From: Tardibacter chloracetimidivorans
Lineage (GTDB): Bacteria; Pseudomonadota; Alphaproteobacteria; Sphingomonadales; Sphingomonadaceae
Assembly: GCF_001890385.1 (NCBI RefSeq)
Contig: NZ_CP018221.1
Location: 1,661,501 to 1,725,500, forward strand
Direction of reading: 5' to 3'
Length of the DNA: 64,000 bases
This document shows, in pieces, positions 35,601 to 43,244 of this stretch. The first letter of the stretch is position 1, and each line of letters opens with the position of its first letter. Position numbers and translations under genes: made by a program. The notes under the pieces were generated by a model, which was given only the letters and a program-made list of their open reading frames with translations, searched no databases and had not been told where the DNA came from.

Positions 35601-36038
35601 CGACTTCGCCCCATGATCGTCGCCCGCCAGAAGGACCACGCCACCCTTGGGCGAGGTGCCGGCGAGATTGCCATGTTTGAAGGGATCGCCCGACCGGTCG
35701 ACCCCCGGCCCTTTTCCGTACCAGAAGGCGAATACGCCATCGTAACGCGGATTTTCCATCAGCGGCACCTGCTGGGTGCCCCAACAGGCCGTCGCCGCCA
35801 TATCCTCGTTCAGGCCCGGCTGAAACAAGATGGAATGCGCCTTGAGCGCCTCCTCCATCTGCCAGAGTTCAAGATCGACATTGCCGAAGGGCGAGCCTCG
35901 ATAGCCGGAAACGAAACCGGCGGTGTTCCACCCCTTGCGGCGGTCATCCTCTGCCTGCGCAATGATGCCGCGGACGAGCGCCTGGGTGCCCGAAAGGATT
36001 TCCGCCTCGCCTCGGATGCTGATTGGGTTCGCCGTCAC
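32610..36038 (-). CDS. Indolepyruvate:ferredoxin oxidoreductase-type fusion protein (2-oxoacid oxidoreductase)
   Basis: The 1142-residue protein joins all parts of the fused indolepyruvate ferredoxin oxidoreductases. The N-terminal pyrimidine half has FVSGYRGSPFG. The TPP/Mg site has GGIGCHGMAMW and NMGDGTYAHSG with CNSAVAMTGGQ (about residues 450-540). A cysteine cluster DVCEGCGDCNRKSSC lies near 620, and the gamma domain has LAGIGGTGIITLGATLA near 715. It should oxidatively decarboxylate an aryl or branched 2-oxoacid to an acyl-CoA while reducing ferredoxin. GTG start with GGAG 6 bases upstream. First gene of the operon with crotonase, P450 and SDR. Confidence 0.92.
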   Translation of the reverse strand: MTANPISIRGEAEILSGTQALVRGIIAQAEDDRRKGWNTAGFVSGYRGSPFGNVDLELWQMEEALKAHSILFQPGLNEDMAATACWGTQQVPLMENPRYDGVFAFWYGKGPGVDRSGDPFKHGNLAGTSPKGGVVLLAGDDHGAKSSSTAHQSEHAFVAASIPVFNPSSIEEYFDYIPTAVAMSRFAGTWIGFKCATEIVEASAVLPLERSPRSLALPEVESPAGGYHISNQFAPLAQEESLYRYRLPAARAFLAANGFDRVTLDSPRRSLGIVAPGKAHVDVQEALRVLGLNAERSAELGIRILKPMVTWPLDPVASRAFVEGHREVIVVEEKRSLVEWQLAQMLLAVPDALRPALSGKTTPEGRPLLPEYGELSAANVALALADRLEAAGLLDAPLREARERVSAELAQARGVGPTARAPMFCSGCPHNRSTRVPEGSEALGGIGCHGMAMWIPELRTRPSTHMGGEGGSWLGIAPFGGPRHIFQNMGDGTYAHSGLLAIRAAIAANVNITYKILCNSAVAMTGGQPVEGSPDAGAIARQTLAEGARKVVLVSEDPEAFTGMPHEIEVHHRDELMRIQRELRDIEGVTVLVYDQGCAAERRRLRKKGEYPDLPIRTFINSDVCEGCGDCNRKSSCVSVLPLETELGVKRQIDQESCNKDYTCIEGFCPSFITVTGGQLRKGAAKTDLVEDLGQRLQTPELAALKADTFNIVLAGIGGTGIITLGATLARAAWLEGQQVLTFDVTGVSQKNGAVFSHVRFLGTGREEDFRPRVPREQLDLLIGCDAIAATASEVVQLLAPGRTHAVLNAEVVPTAAFQRDPGFDTSFQRFDRVIGDVLGADAVGRANPGPGVLRILGSGPLLNIFMLGFACQQGLLPLKMESLERAFTEGRGGNSNLLAFRMGRMAAQDPATLDELTGAETPPVPLADLPLEDVIRRCRELLTTYQNAAYADRYERFVRKVAAQDPQGDFTHAVALNLFKLMRYKDEYEVARLHASKDVRRRLDRLFEGSYRLNYHLAPPLLSFRKNDAGEPKKIRFGGWMRHAFSLLRHFKFLRGTWFDPFGLSADRKLERKLISDYEEWIEDILPRLEDVDYETAVAIAALPDEIRGYGPVKERSVEAAREKQRELFAACEPAREEKAA

Positions 36039-36349
36039 TCGTCACTCCAGAACGTCTAAAAGGGATCGGCCGCGCCGATCCGAAGGCCACTTCGGACCCT
36101 GGCTTGAGGCTAATGTGTAATGAGGCCTGCGACCGACGCCAGTGCGTTGCGGATTAGCTGCGTTTCCAAACAAGAGCCTATGCGTGCGGGGTGAAGGCCA
36201 CTGGACGAACAGGGTGCTGCCAGCCGGGAAGCGCCCTTGCCCGGAGGGGAATAGAGCCGAGACTCTGAAAGCAGGGCGCCCGGTTATTCTTGAGAAGGCG
36301 GCGCGGCACCGTGCATCACCGGTCATCCATATGCCGGGAGTGCGCCACC
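36039..36349. promoter_or_regulatory. Divergent promoter region with two adjacent inverted repeats
   Basis: This is a 311-base gap between the divergent oxidoreductase (36038) and amidohydrolase (36350) genes. A perfect dyad GGATCGGC-CGC-GCCGATCC lies at 36063-36081. It is followed, sharing two bases, by CCGAAG-GCCA-CTTCGG at 36080-36095. They sit 25-57 bases before the oxidoreductase start, where they could be an operator or a structured leader. Nothing else was recognised in the rest of the gap; no small gene or RNA is supported. Confidence 0.4.
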
Positions 36350-38080
36350 ATGTTCGACCTTGTCATCAGAAACGGAACGGTGGTCGATGGCACTGGGCAA
36401 CCCGCGTTCACGGCCGATGTCGGAGTTGTCGCAGGCCGGATTGAGAGCGTAAGCAAATCGCCCCTGTCCGCGGGCCGTCAGGAACTGGACGCTGAGGGGC
36501 TTCTCGTCACACCGGGATTTGTCGATATCCATACCCACTATGACGGCCAGGCGACCTGGAGCAACACGCTCAGCCCGTCATCGGCGCACGGCGTGACCAC
36601 CGTCGTAATGGGGAATTGCGGCATCGGCTTTGCGCCATGCCGGCCATCCGACAGGGAAAGGCTGATCCAGTTGATGGAAGGGGTTGAAGACATCCCCGAA
36701 GTCGTGATGACCGAGGGCTTGCAATGGAATTGGGAGAGTTTTCCAGAATATCTGGATGCAGTGGCGGCCATTCCCCACGACATGGATATCGCCGCCTATG
36801 TGCCCCATTCAGCCCTGCGCGTATATGCCATGGGGGAACGCGGCGCGAACAGGGAACCCGCGCGGCCGGGGGACCTGGTGCAAATGCAGACTTTGCTGCG
36901 TGAGGCGCTGCAGCACGGCGCCATGGGCATCGCGACCTCTCGAACCATTGTTCACCGCACGCCGGAAGGCGAGTTAATCCCGTCCCACGATGTCACCGAG
37001 GCCGAGCTTCATGCACTGGCTGAGGTGTTGCGGGATGAACGGCGTGGCATCTTTCAGGCCGTGATGGATCTGGACGAAGAGGGGGTGGACGAAGATTTCG
37101 ACCTGCTTCGCCGCGTCGCAACCCGATCAGGCAGGCCAATCAGCTTTTCGCTTCTGCAGCCGCTCAATCATCCTCATGTCTGGAAACGCATGCTCGAAAA
37201 GCTGGATGAAGCGTCCAGCGCCGAAGTGCCGATCAGCGCGCAGGTATTTGGGCGGCCGGTCGGGATGTTGCTCGGGCTGGACCTCTCTTTCCATCCGTTT
37301 TCCTTCCATCCAGCCTATATGGAGATCGCGTCGCTGCCACTCGAAGAGCGCGTGAATGCCATGCGGCAACCGGAACGTCGCGCCCGCATACTGGCCGAAC
37401 AACCCATCGATAACGGACTGCCTTTTCTCGCGCATCTCGTCCGGTTCGAGTGGATGTTCGAACTGGGGGAGACGCCTGATTATCAGCCGCCCCTGGATCA
37501 GAGCATCGCGGCAATCGCCGCACGTGAAGGCTCAAGCGCCCAGGCGGTTGCCTATGATATGTTGCTGAAGCGCGAGGGGCGAAATGTGATTCTCCTTCCG
37601 CGCGCGAACTACAACGACGGCAATCTGGACGCCGCGCTTGCCATGATGCGCCATCCGCGAACCGTGCTCGGGCTGGGGGACGGCGGCGCGCATTGCGGCG
37701 TCATTTGCGACGCCAGCCTGCCAACATTCATGCTCACATATTGGGCGCGCGATCGAGCGACGGACGGGCTGACGATTGAAGAGGCGGTCCGCGCCTTGTC
37801 GTCGGAAACGGCAGACGCTGTCGGCTTGCATGACCGCGGCCGGATCATGCCCGGTTACAAGGCCGACATAAACCTCATCGACCACGCCGCACTCACCCTT
37901 CACGCGCCGGAGATGGTGGCCGACCTTCCGGCCGGCGGCAGGCGGCTGCACCAGCCCGCCACAGGCTATGTCGCGACCATTGTGAACGGTGAGCTTACCC
38001 GGCGCAATGACAACGCCACAGGCGTCTTTTCCGGGCGGGTCGTCCGTGGCGCGCAGCCGGCCCCCTCCGCTGCCGCCTGA
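36350..38080 (+). CDS. Amidohydrolase, N-acyl-D-amino-acid deacylase-like (paralogue of 21411)
   Basis: The 576-residue protein has PGFVDIHTHYDGQATWSNTL, VVMGNCGIGFAPCRPSDRER and LGLGDGGAHCGVICDA. Residues 50-220 match the amidohydrolase at 21411 in well over half of positions, including VPHxxLRVxxMGERGAxRE. The fold is the metal-dependent amidohydrolase-3 type with an HxH pair on strand 1. The ATG at 36350 was chosen over 36290 because the beta-sandwich begins MFDLVIRNGTVVDGTGQPAF. It ends 3 bases from the convergent PQQ dehydrogenase. Confidence 0.86.
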   Translation: MFDLVIRNGTVVDGTGQPAFTADVGVVAGRIESVSKSPLSAGRQELDAEGLLVTPGFVDIHTHYDGQATWSNTLSPSSAHGVTTVVMGNCGIGFAPCRPSDRERLIQLMEGVEDIPEVVMTEGLQWNWESFPEYLDAVAAIPHDMDIAAYVPHSALRVYAMGERGANREPARPGDLVQMQTLLREALQHGAMGIATSRTIVHRTPEGELIPSHDVTEAELHALAEVLRDERRGIFQAVMDLDEEGVDEDFDLLRRVATRSGRPISFSLLQPLNHPHVWKRMLEKLDEASSAEVPISAQVFGRPVGMLLGLDLSFHPFSFHPAYMEIASLPLEERVNAMRQPERRARILAEQPIDNGLPFLAHLVRFEWMFELGETPDYQPPLDQSIAAIAAREGSSAQAVAYDMLLKREGRNVILLPRANYNDGNLDAALAMMRHPRTVLGLGDGGAHCGVICDASLPTFMLTYWARDRATDGLTIEEAVRALSSETADAVGLHDRGRIMPGYKADINLIDHAALTLHAPEMVADLPAGGRRLHQPATGYVATIVNGELTRRNDNATGVFSGRVVRGAQPAPSAAA

Positions 38081-38083
38081 GAC

Positions 38084-40447
38084 TCACTTCCCGCCAAGGA
38101 GGGGCAGCCCATAGGCGATCAGCAGATCGGCGCTGCCGTTTCCAAAACGTGGGTGGCCGCTGGCGGGTATCACGACCAATTGGCGGCCGCTGCGCGGGGA
38201 CCGGTAGGTCATCGGATTTGCATGTCCGCCCGCGGGAAGCCTCGTCTTCCAGAGCAGGCGTCCCGACTGAACATCAAAGGCGCGAAAAGCCCGCTCCTGC
38301 GTGGCAGCGATGAAAACCAGTCCGGAACGGGTCACAAGCGCGCCCCCCATGGCGGGAACACCGACAATCAAGGGCAGATGGGACGGGATATTCCACGGTC
38401 CGGTATCCCGCGCCGTCCCCAGCGGTTGACGCCATAATGTCTTCCTCGTTTCAAGATCGATCGCCGCGATCTCGGCATATGGCGGCTGATTGCAAGGGAT
38501 GCCGAGGGGCGAGACAAAGGGCTGGGTTCGGACGGCATAGGGTGTTCCGGCCTGCGCCCAGTTCTCGCCGCTGATCTTGTGCTTGCCCACCCTGGCGGGT
38601 TGAAAAACTGCCGGATCGGCTTGCGTGCGGGGGATCAGCCGATTGTACATCGGGAAATGCATGACATTGGCGACCATGACATGCCGTTCCGGGTCAACCG
38701 CTATTCCGGACCAGTTGCTCCCTCCGAAATAGCCGGGGCTCACAATTGTCGGATCGGTTCCCACCGGCGTGAAGTCACCTTCATAGCGCGCTTCCTTGAA
38801 ACGGATCCGGCACCATAGCTGGTCAAAGATGGTGACGCCCCACATGCGCGCCTCCGTGAGAAACGGCGTTCCCATGGAGGGCATCCCCACCGGATAGGGC
38901 TGCGTAGGCGACAAGGTTTCGCCAGGAACCGCGCCGGACGGCACGCCCCGTTCCACCGTTTCGACCAACGGCTTTCCGGTCTCCCGGTCTAGCACGAAAA
39001 ATTCTCCGCGCTTTGTCGGCTGGATCAGTGCGGGGCGCAGCCCCTGAGCCGTCGGGAAATCCACGAGGGTGGGAGGCGCCGGCAGATCATAATCCCAAAC
39101 ATCCAGGTGCGTGGTCTGAAAATGCCAGCGTTCCTCACCGGTCTCGACATCCAGCGCGACAATGGCGCTTCCATATTCGCGCATTTCCGGGGAGCGATGA
39201 GAAATGACATAATCGGGGGTGGGGTTGCCAAGCGGGACAAAAGCCAGCCCCAGTCGCTCATCGCCTGAAATGGGAGGCCAGGCGTTGGGAGTTCCACGGG
39301 TGTAGCTTCCCCCCTCAGGCGGAAGTCCCCTGTTTTCAGGCCGTCCAATGTCCCATGCCCAGGCAAGTTCGCCCGTGACCGCGTCAAATGCTCGGATCAC
39401 ACCCGAAGGTTCATTCACCGACTGGCCGTCCGCCACCCTCCCGCCAATAACCAGGCGATTACGGATCACCGCTGGCGGAGATGTCTGATAATAATATCCC
39501 TTGGGGACGTCGCCCATCCCTTGGAGGAGGCTGATCTCGCCGTTCACGCCGAAGCCGTTGCAACGTTGACCGCTTTCTGCGTCCACCGCTATCATTCGAG
39601 CATCCAGCGTCGCTACGAATATCCGCGCGGCACATGTGCCTGAAGCGCCTGCCTGCCTGTGATAGGCAACGCCTCTGCACGCCCCCATGGCGACGCCGGC
39701 TGGATCGATCTTCGGATCGAACGACCATCTGATCTTTCCGTTTTCCGCATCCAGCGACAGCACCCTGTTGTCCATGGTGCAGATATAGAGAGATTCGCCC
39801 ACCATCAGCGGCGTGGCTTCGATGGTGCCGGTAATTTCGCCCGACGGCATTCCCAGATGAGCCGTCCACACAACCTCCAGATTTTCGACATTGGCAGGCG
39901 TGATCTGATCGAGGGGCGAAAAACGATCGGCGCCCAATGTCCCGCCAATGTGGCGCCAATCGCCATCCGTCTTCACTGTGCCCACCGGACGCGCGGGCGT
40001 TACCAGGGACGCATTCCCTGATGTACCTGATAGGTAAACGGCTGCACCCGTACCAAGAACAATGGCGGTTCCGGTTACCACGACGAGACGCTTCGCCCTG
40101 ATTTTGAAGGGTGGGCGGATCAACATCAGGAGAATGCCCATTGCAGTGAGCAGGCCCAGCCGGGGAAGCAACGCCCATCCATCGAGGCCGGATTCCCACA
40201 GGGCCCACAACAGTGTTGCGAGCCATATGAGCAGGAACAGCCAACCACCCGCATTACGCCGCTTCCAGAGCATGATACCGGCGACGATCAACAGGACACC
40301 GGCTGCGAGATAATAGGGCGAACCGCCCAGCCAGAGCAGACGCGCTCCCGGCAAGGCCATCCCAGTGCCCAACAACACTGTCACCGCAGCAAATGCCAGT
40401 TCGCTCAATGCGCGAGAGCCGCCGCCCGCACCTGTTCTTCTATTCAC
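38084..40447 (-). CDS. Membrane-bound PQQ-dependent dehydrogenase (glucose/quinate/shikimate type)
   Basis: The 787-residue protein begins with five hydrophobic helices (about residues 10-140). An eight-bladed PQQ propeller follows: DGDWRHIGGTLGADRFSPLD, SLYICTMDNRVLSLDAENGK, WDYDLPAPPTLVD, and ETRKTLWRQPLGTARDTGPW. This is the membrane glucose, quinate/shikimate or polyol dehydrogenase form that passes electrons to ubiquinone and works in the periplasm. GTG 40447 is preceded by GGAGGG, while ATG 40477 has no ribosome binding site, so the shorter form is preferred. No PQQ biosynthesis genes are in the window. The likely substrate is an alcohol of the imported compound. Confidence 0.9.
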   Translation of the reverse strand: MNRRTGAGGGSRALSELAFAAVTVLLGTGMALPGARLLWLGGSPYYLAAGVLLIVAGIMLWKRRNAGGWLFLLIWLATLLWALWESGLDGWALLPRLGLLTAMGILLMLIRPPFKIRAKRLVVVTGTAIVLGTGAAVYLSGTSGNASLVTPARPVGTVKTDGDWRHIGGTLGADRFSPLDQITPANVENLEVVWTAHLGMPSGEITGTIEATPLMVGESLYICTMDNRVLSLDAENGKIRWSFDPKIDPAGVAMGACRGVAYHRQAGASGTCAARIFVATLDARMIAVDAESGQRCNGFGVNGEISLLQGMGDVPKGYYYQTSPPAVIRNRLVIGGRVADGQSVNEPSGVIRAFDAVTGELAWAWDIGRPENRGLPPEGGSYTRGTPNAWPPISGDERLGLAFVPLGNPTPDYVISHRSPEMREYGSAIVALDVETGEERWHFQTTHLDVWDYDLPAPPTLVDFPTAQGLRPALIQPTKRGEFFVLDRETGKPLVETVERGVPSGAVPGETLSPTQPYPVGMPSMGTPFLTEARMWGVTIFDQLWCRIRFKEARYEGDFTPVGTDPTIVSPGYFGGSNWSGIAVDPERHVMVANVMHFPMYNRLIPRTQADPAVFQPARVGKHKISGENWAQAGTPYAVRTQPFVSPLGIPCNQPPYAEIAAIDLETRKTLWRQPLGTARDTGPWNIPSHLPLIVGVPAMGGALVTRSGLVFIAATQERAFRAFDVQSGRLLWKTRLPAGGHANPMTYRSPRSGRQLVVIPASGHPRFGNGSADLLIAYGLPLLGGK

Positions 40448-40500
40448 CGCATCCCTCCGCAATGCGTATTTCGACATTTGAGGGCGGGTTGGGCCAGACG

Positions 40501-40520
40501 GGATTGTACAGGTTCAATCC
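40501..40520. promoter_or_regulatory. Dyad GGATTG-N8-CAATCC in the PQQ dehydrogenase/hydrolase promoter gap
   Basis: A perfect 6-base inverted repeat with an 8-base spacer lies between the divergent starts at 40447 and 40683. It is about 54 bases before the dehydrogenase start and could be an operator for either gene. The arms are short, so chance occurrence is possible. Confidence 0.3.
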
Positions 40521-40682
40521 GTATATCGCTCCCAGACAATTTCGACTGCAACGGGGCGGAGGGCCATTGACAGGAAAGGACATTGCTTCTGTCTCAGGCC
40601 GCTTCCGGCGCTCGATCCGGACAAACTGCTCTGGCGTCGCCGCGGCTCCCCGTTAGTCTCATCACCACTGAGGAGAGGTGGA

Positions 40683-41693
40683 ATGTCGGACAACAGCAAG
40701 TGGCTGGCCATGCATCATGAAGAGGCGATCGAACCCGATCTGCCGATCATCGACGCCCATCATCACTGTTACGCCACCCCGCCAAAGCCCATATTCCCAA
40801 GCTATCCGATCGACAGCCTGCTTCGAGACAAAACCACGACGGGACACAACATCGTAGCAACCGTCTATGTCGATTCGCAGATCAGCCTCCGGCCGGATGG
40901 GCCGGAACATCTTCGTTTCGTCGGCGGAACCGATCATGCCGAAGCGATTGCGCAGGAAGGGATCAGGCGAGGCGGCCGGAACGCTGGAGTGTGCGCGGCC
41001 ATCGTCGGACACGCACCGCTCTCCATGGGCTCCGCCGTGCTCGAGGTTCTGGAAGCGCACATGCAGGCATCTCCGTCGCGCTTCCGCGGCATACGCGTGC
41101 GAACCGCATATGATCCTGATGCACCGTTCAACGAAGACGGCTACCCGGAAATGCTGGGAGAAGCCCGGTTCCGAGAGGGCTTTGCCGAACTTGCGCCGCT
41201 GGGGCTGAGCTTCGATGCCTGGCTTCTCCACCCCCAGATCGCCGAACTGACGGATCTGGCGCGCGCCTTCCCGGACACCAGGATCATACTCAACCATATT
41301 GCATCGCCTATCCAGATCGGCCGCTTCGCGGGCAAGGGGGATGAGGTCTTTTCAGACTGGAGCGCTGCGATGGCCGAACTCGCAACCTGCTCCAATGTTT
41401 TCGTTAAGGTCGGCGCGCTCAACATGGCCTTCACCGGCCTGTCGTTCATTGGCCGCGACCGTCCTCCCAGTTCGGAAGAGCTGGCGTCCCGGCAGCGTGA
41501 CTATGTGCTGCGGACGATCGACATGTTCGGCCCGGGCCGGACCATGTTTGAAAGCAATTTTCCGGTGGACATGCTGGGCGTGTCCTACGGCGTGCTCTGG
41601 AACGGGTTCAAGCGGATGGTTGCGGACTTCAACCCCGAAGAAAAGCGGGCGATGTTTCATGACACCGCCGCGAACGCCTATCGGATTAGCTAG
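40683..41693 (+). CDS. Amidohydrolase-2 family metal-dependent hydrolase
   Basis: The 336-residue TIM-barrel protein has IIDAHHHCYATPP (metal-binding HxH), TRIILNHIASPIQIG (later histidine) and a C-terminal MFESNFPVDMLGVSYGVLWN with an Asp. These define the amidohydrolase-2 group, which contains lactonases (such as 2-pyrone-4,6-dicarboxylate lactonase) and decarboxylases. A lactonase or decarboxylase role is likely; the substrate is unknown. GGAGAGG lies just before the ATG. It is convergent with the GntR gene, 34 bases away. Confidence 0.85.
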   Translation: MSDNSKWLAMHHEEAIEPDLPIIDAHHHCYATPPKPIFPSYPIDSLLRDKTTTGHNIVATVYVDSQISLRPDGPEHLRFVGGTDHAEAIAQEGIRRGGRNAGVCAAIVGHAPLSMGSAVLEVLEAHMQASPSRFRGIRVRTAYDPDAPFNEDGYPEMLGEARFREGFAELAPLGLSFDAWLLHPQIAELTDLARAFPDTRIILNHIASPIQIGRFAGKGDEVFSDWSAAMAELATCSNVFVKVGALNMAFTGLSFIGRDRPPSSEELASRQRDYVLRTIDMFGPGRTMFESNFPVDMLGVSYGVLWNGFKRMVADFNPEEKRAMFHDTAANAYRIS

Positions 41694-41727
41694 CCGCTCC
41701 CCGAACCAGGCACCAGCACATGAACCG

Positions 41728-42390
41728 TCACACGTCCATTGCCGAAGCAAGTTCACGGACAATGCCGCGGACGGCCTCGACATGGGCCGCCGCCGCGGCT
41801 TCAGCGGCATCGGGGTCGCCGGCGGCCACGGCCCGGGCGATCGCCTGATAATCGGCAAGGCGGATGCCCTGCAGCCGGGCGGATGGATATTGCGCGTGGA
41901 TGATATGGATTCCGATGGCGGGAAATATGCGCTGCAGTTCGCGATTTCCGCCGATCAGCAGAAGGCTGCGATAATACCGCCGCCTGGCAGCGCCAAAATG
42001 CCCCGGCTCGCTCGCCGACGCCGCCCCGGCGAGGTCTTCCATGGCAGACTGCAGTAGCGCGGCGATTTCGGGCCGGTACGCGGCCGCTGCTCCGCGCACG
42101 AGGAGCCTGGTCATCGCCGAGGCGACGTCAAGCACCTCCATGCTCTCGGCAAGATCGAGTTTCCGGATGGCAGGAGAACGGTTAGGGCTGAGGTCGACGA
42201 CGCCGCGCGCAGCGAGATGCTGCATGGCCTCCCGAACGGCGTTGCGCCCTACCCCATGGCGCGATGCAAGTTCGGTTTCGACAAGGCGCTGACCAGGAAC
42301 CATGCGGCCTGTTTCGAGATCACGCAGAATGCCAAGAAACACTTGGCGAGCCGACCCGCCGGGCTCTCCGCTTAGCCCGTACTCCTGCAT
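41728..42390 (-). CDS. GntR-family regulator, FCD (FadR) subfamily
   Basis: The 220-residue regulator has a winged helix at residues 15-75 (GQRLVETELASRHGVGRNAV, then REAMQHLAARGVVDLSPNRS) and an all-helical FCD ligand domain. The start at 42390 has GGGGA 7 bases upstream; a much longer upstream frame runs antisense through the divergent SDR gene and was discounted. It is divergent from the SDR-ACAD-kinase operon, and the likely operator ATTGT-TCT-ACAAT lies between them. It probably represses that operon until a carboxylate or acyl-CoA ligand binds. Confidence 0.9.
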   Translation of the reverse strand: MQEYGLSGEPGGSARQVFLGILRDLETGRMVPGQRLVETELASRHGVGRNAVREAMQHLAARGVVDLSPNRSPAIRKLDLAESMEVLDVASAMTRLLVRGAAAAYRPEIAALLQSAMEDLAGAASASEPGHFGAARRRYYRSLLLIGGNRELQRIFPAIGIHIIHAQYPSARLQGIRLADYQAIARAVAAGDPDAAEAAAAAHVEAVRGIVRELASAMDV

Positions 42391-42422
42391 TTCAGCGTCC
42401 CCGGCCAATACCGCTCCTATTG

Positions 42423-42435
42423 ATTGTTCTACAAT
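42423..42435. promoter_or_regulatory. Probable GntR/FCD operator ATTGT-TCT-ACAAT
   Basis: A perfect palindrome with 5-base arms and a 3-base spacer sits 33 bases ahead of the GntR start and 41 bases ahead of the SDR start. The TTGT-N3-ACAA form is typical for FCD-type GntR operators such as VanR-like proteins. Confidence 0.6.
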
Positions 42436-42475
42436 CTTGATCCATAATCTTAAGATAGCTGCCAATGGAGTCAAT

Positions 42476-43231
42476 ATGCGCGATCTACTGGATCTGACAG
42501 GCAAGACCGCCTTCGTCACCGGGGCGTCCAGCGGTCTCGGCGCGCACTTTGCACAGCTGCTGGCGAAAGCCGGAGCAACGGTGATTATTGCGGCCCGCAG
42601 GGAGCAGGCGCTGGAGGCGGTGGCATCGCAGGTTCGCTCGACCGGCGGCGTCTGCACCGTCACCGCACTGGATATATCGGATGCGAACAGCATAGCCGCC
42701 GCCGAACCGCTGCTCGCGGGCGTCGATATCCTTATCAATAATGCCGGGATCGCTCGCGAGTCGGCGCTCCTCGACCATTCCGAGGCGGATTGGGACGCCG
42801 TGGTGAACACCAACGTAAAGGGCATGTTCCTGCTCACGCAGCTTGCCGGCAAGGCGATGCGGGCGCATGGCCGTGGCGGTTCGATCATCAACATCGCGTC
42901 GATTCTGGGTTTGCGGCAGGCCGCCGGGGTGGCCTCCTATGCCGTATCCAAGGCAGCCGTGATCCAGCTGACCAAGGTCGCCGCGCTCGAACTTGCGCGC
43001 TTCGGCGTGCGCGTCAACGCGCTCGCGCCCGGCTATATCTCGACCGAACTGAACGCGGCCTTCTGGGATACCGATGCAGGAAAAGCGATGATCAAGCGTA
43101 TTCCGCAACGCCGCCTGGGACAACCGGAAGAGCTGGATGGGCCATTATTGCTGCTCGCCTCCGATGCCGGCTCCTACATGACGGGGACGGTGCTTGAGGT
43201 CGACGGCGGGCATCTGGTCAGCACATTATAA
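42476..43231 (+). CDS. SDR-family oxidoreductase
   Basis: The 251-residue classical SDR has MRDLLDLTGKTAFVTGASSG then LGAHFAQLLAKAGATVIIAA, ILINNAGIARESALL, IINIASILGLRQAAGVASYA with VSKAA, and a GSYMTGTVLEVDGGHLVSTL tail. NAD(P)-dependent 3-hydroxyacyl-CoA or keto-reductase activity would fit its place ahead of an acyl-CoA dehydrogenase-like/kinase pair. Ribosome binding site GGAG lies before the ATG. It is the first gene of the GntR-controlled operon; the next start lies 13 bases after its stop. Confidence 0.88.
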   Translation: MRDLLDLTGKTAFVTGASSGLGAHFAQLLAKAGATVIIAARREQALEAVASQVRSTGGVCTVTALDISDANSIAAAEPLLAGVDILINNAGIARESALLDHSEADWDAVVNTNVKGMFLLTQLAGKAMRAHGRGGSIINIASILGLRQAAGVASYAVSKAAVIQLTKVAALELARFGVRVNALAPGYISTELNAAFWDTDAGKAMIKRIPQRRLGQPEELDGPLLLLASDAGSYMTGTVLEVDGGHLVSTL

Positions 43232-43244
43232 TCGGAGAAGGAAG

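Noticed and set aside
42391-42894. Extension of the GntR gene by 168 codons
   Set aside because: It runs antisense through the SDR gene at 42476, and a ribosome binding site supports 42390.
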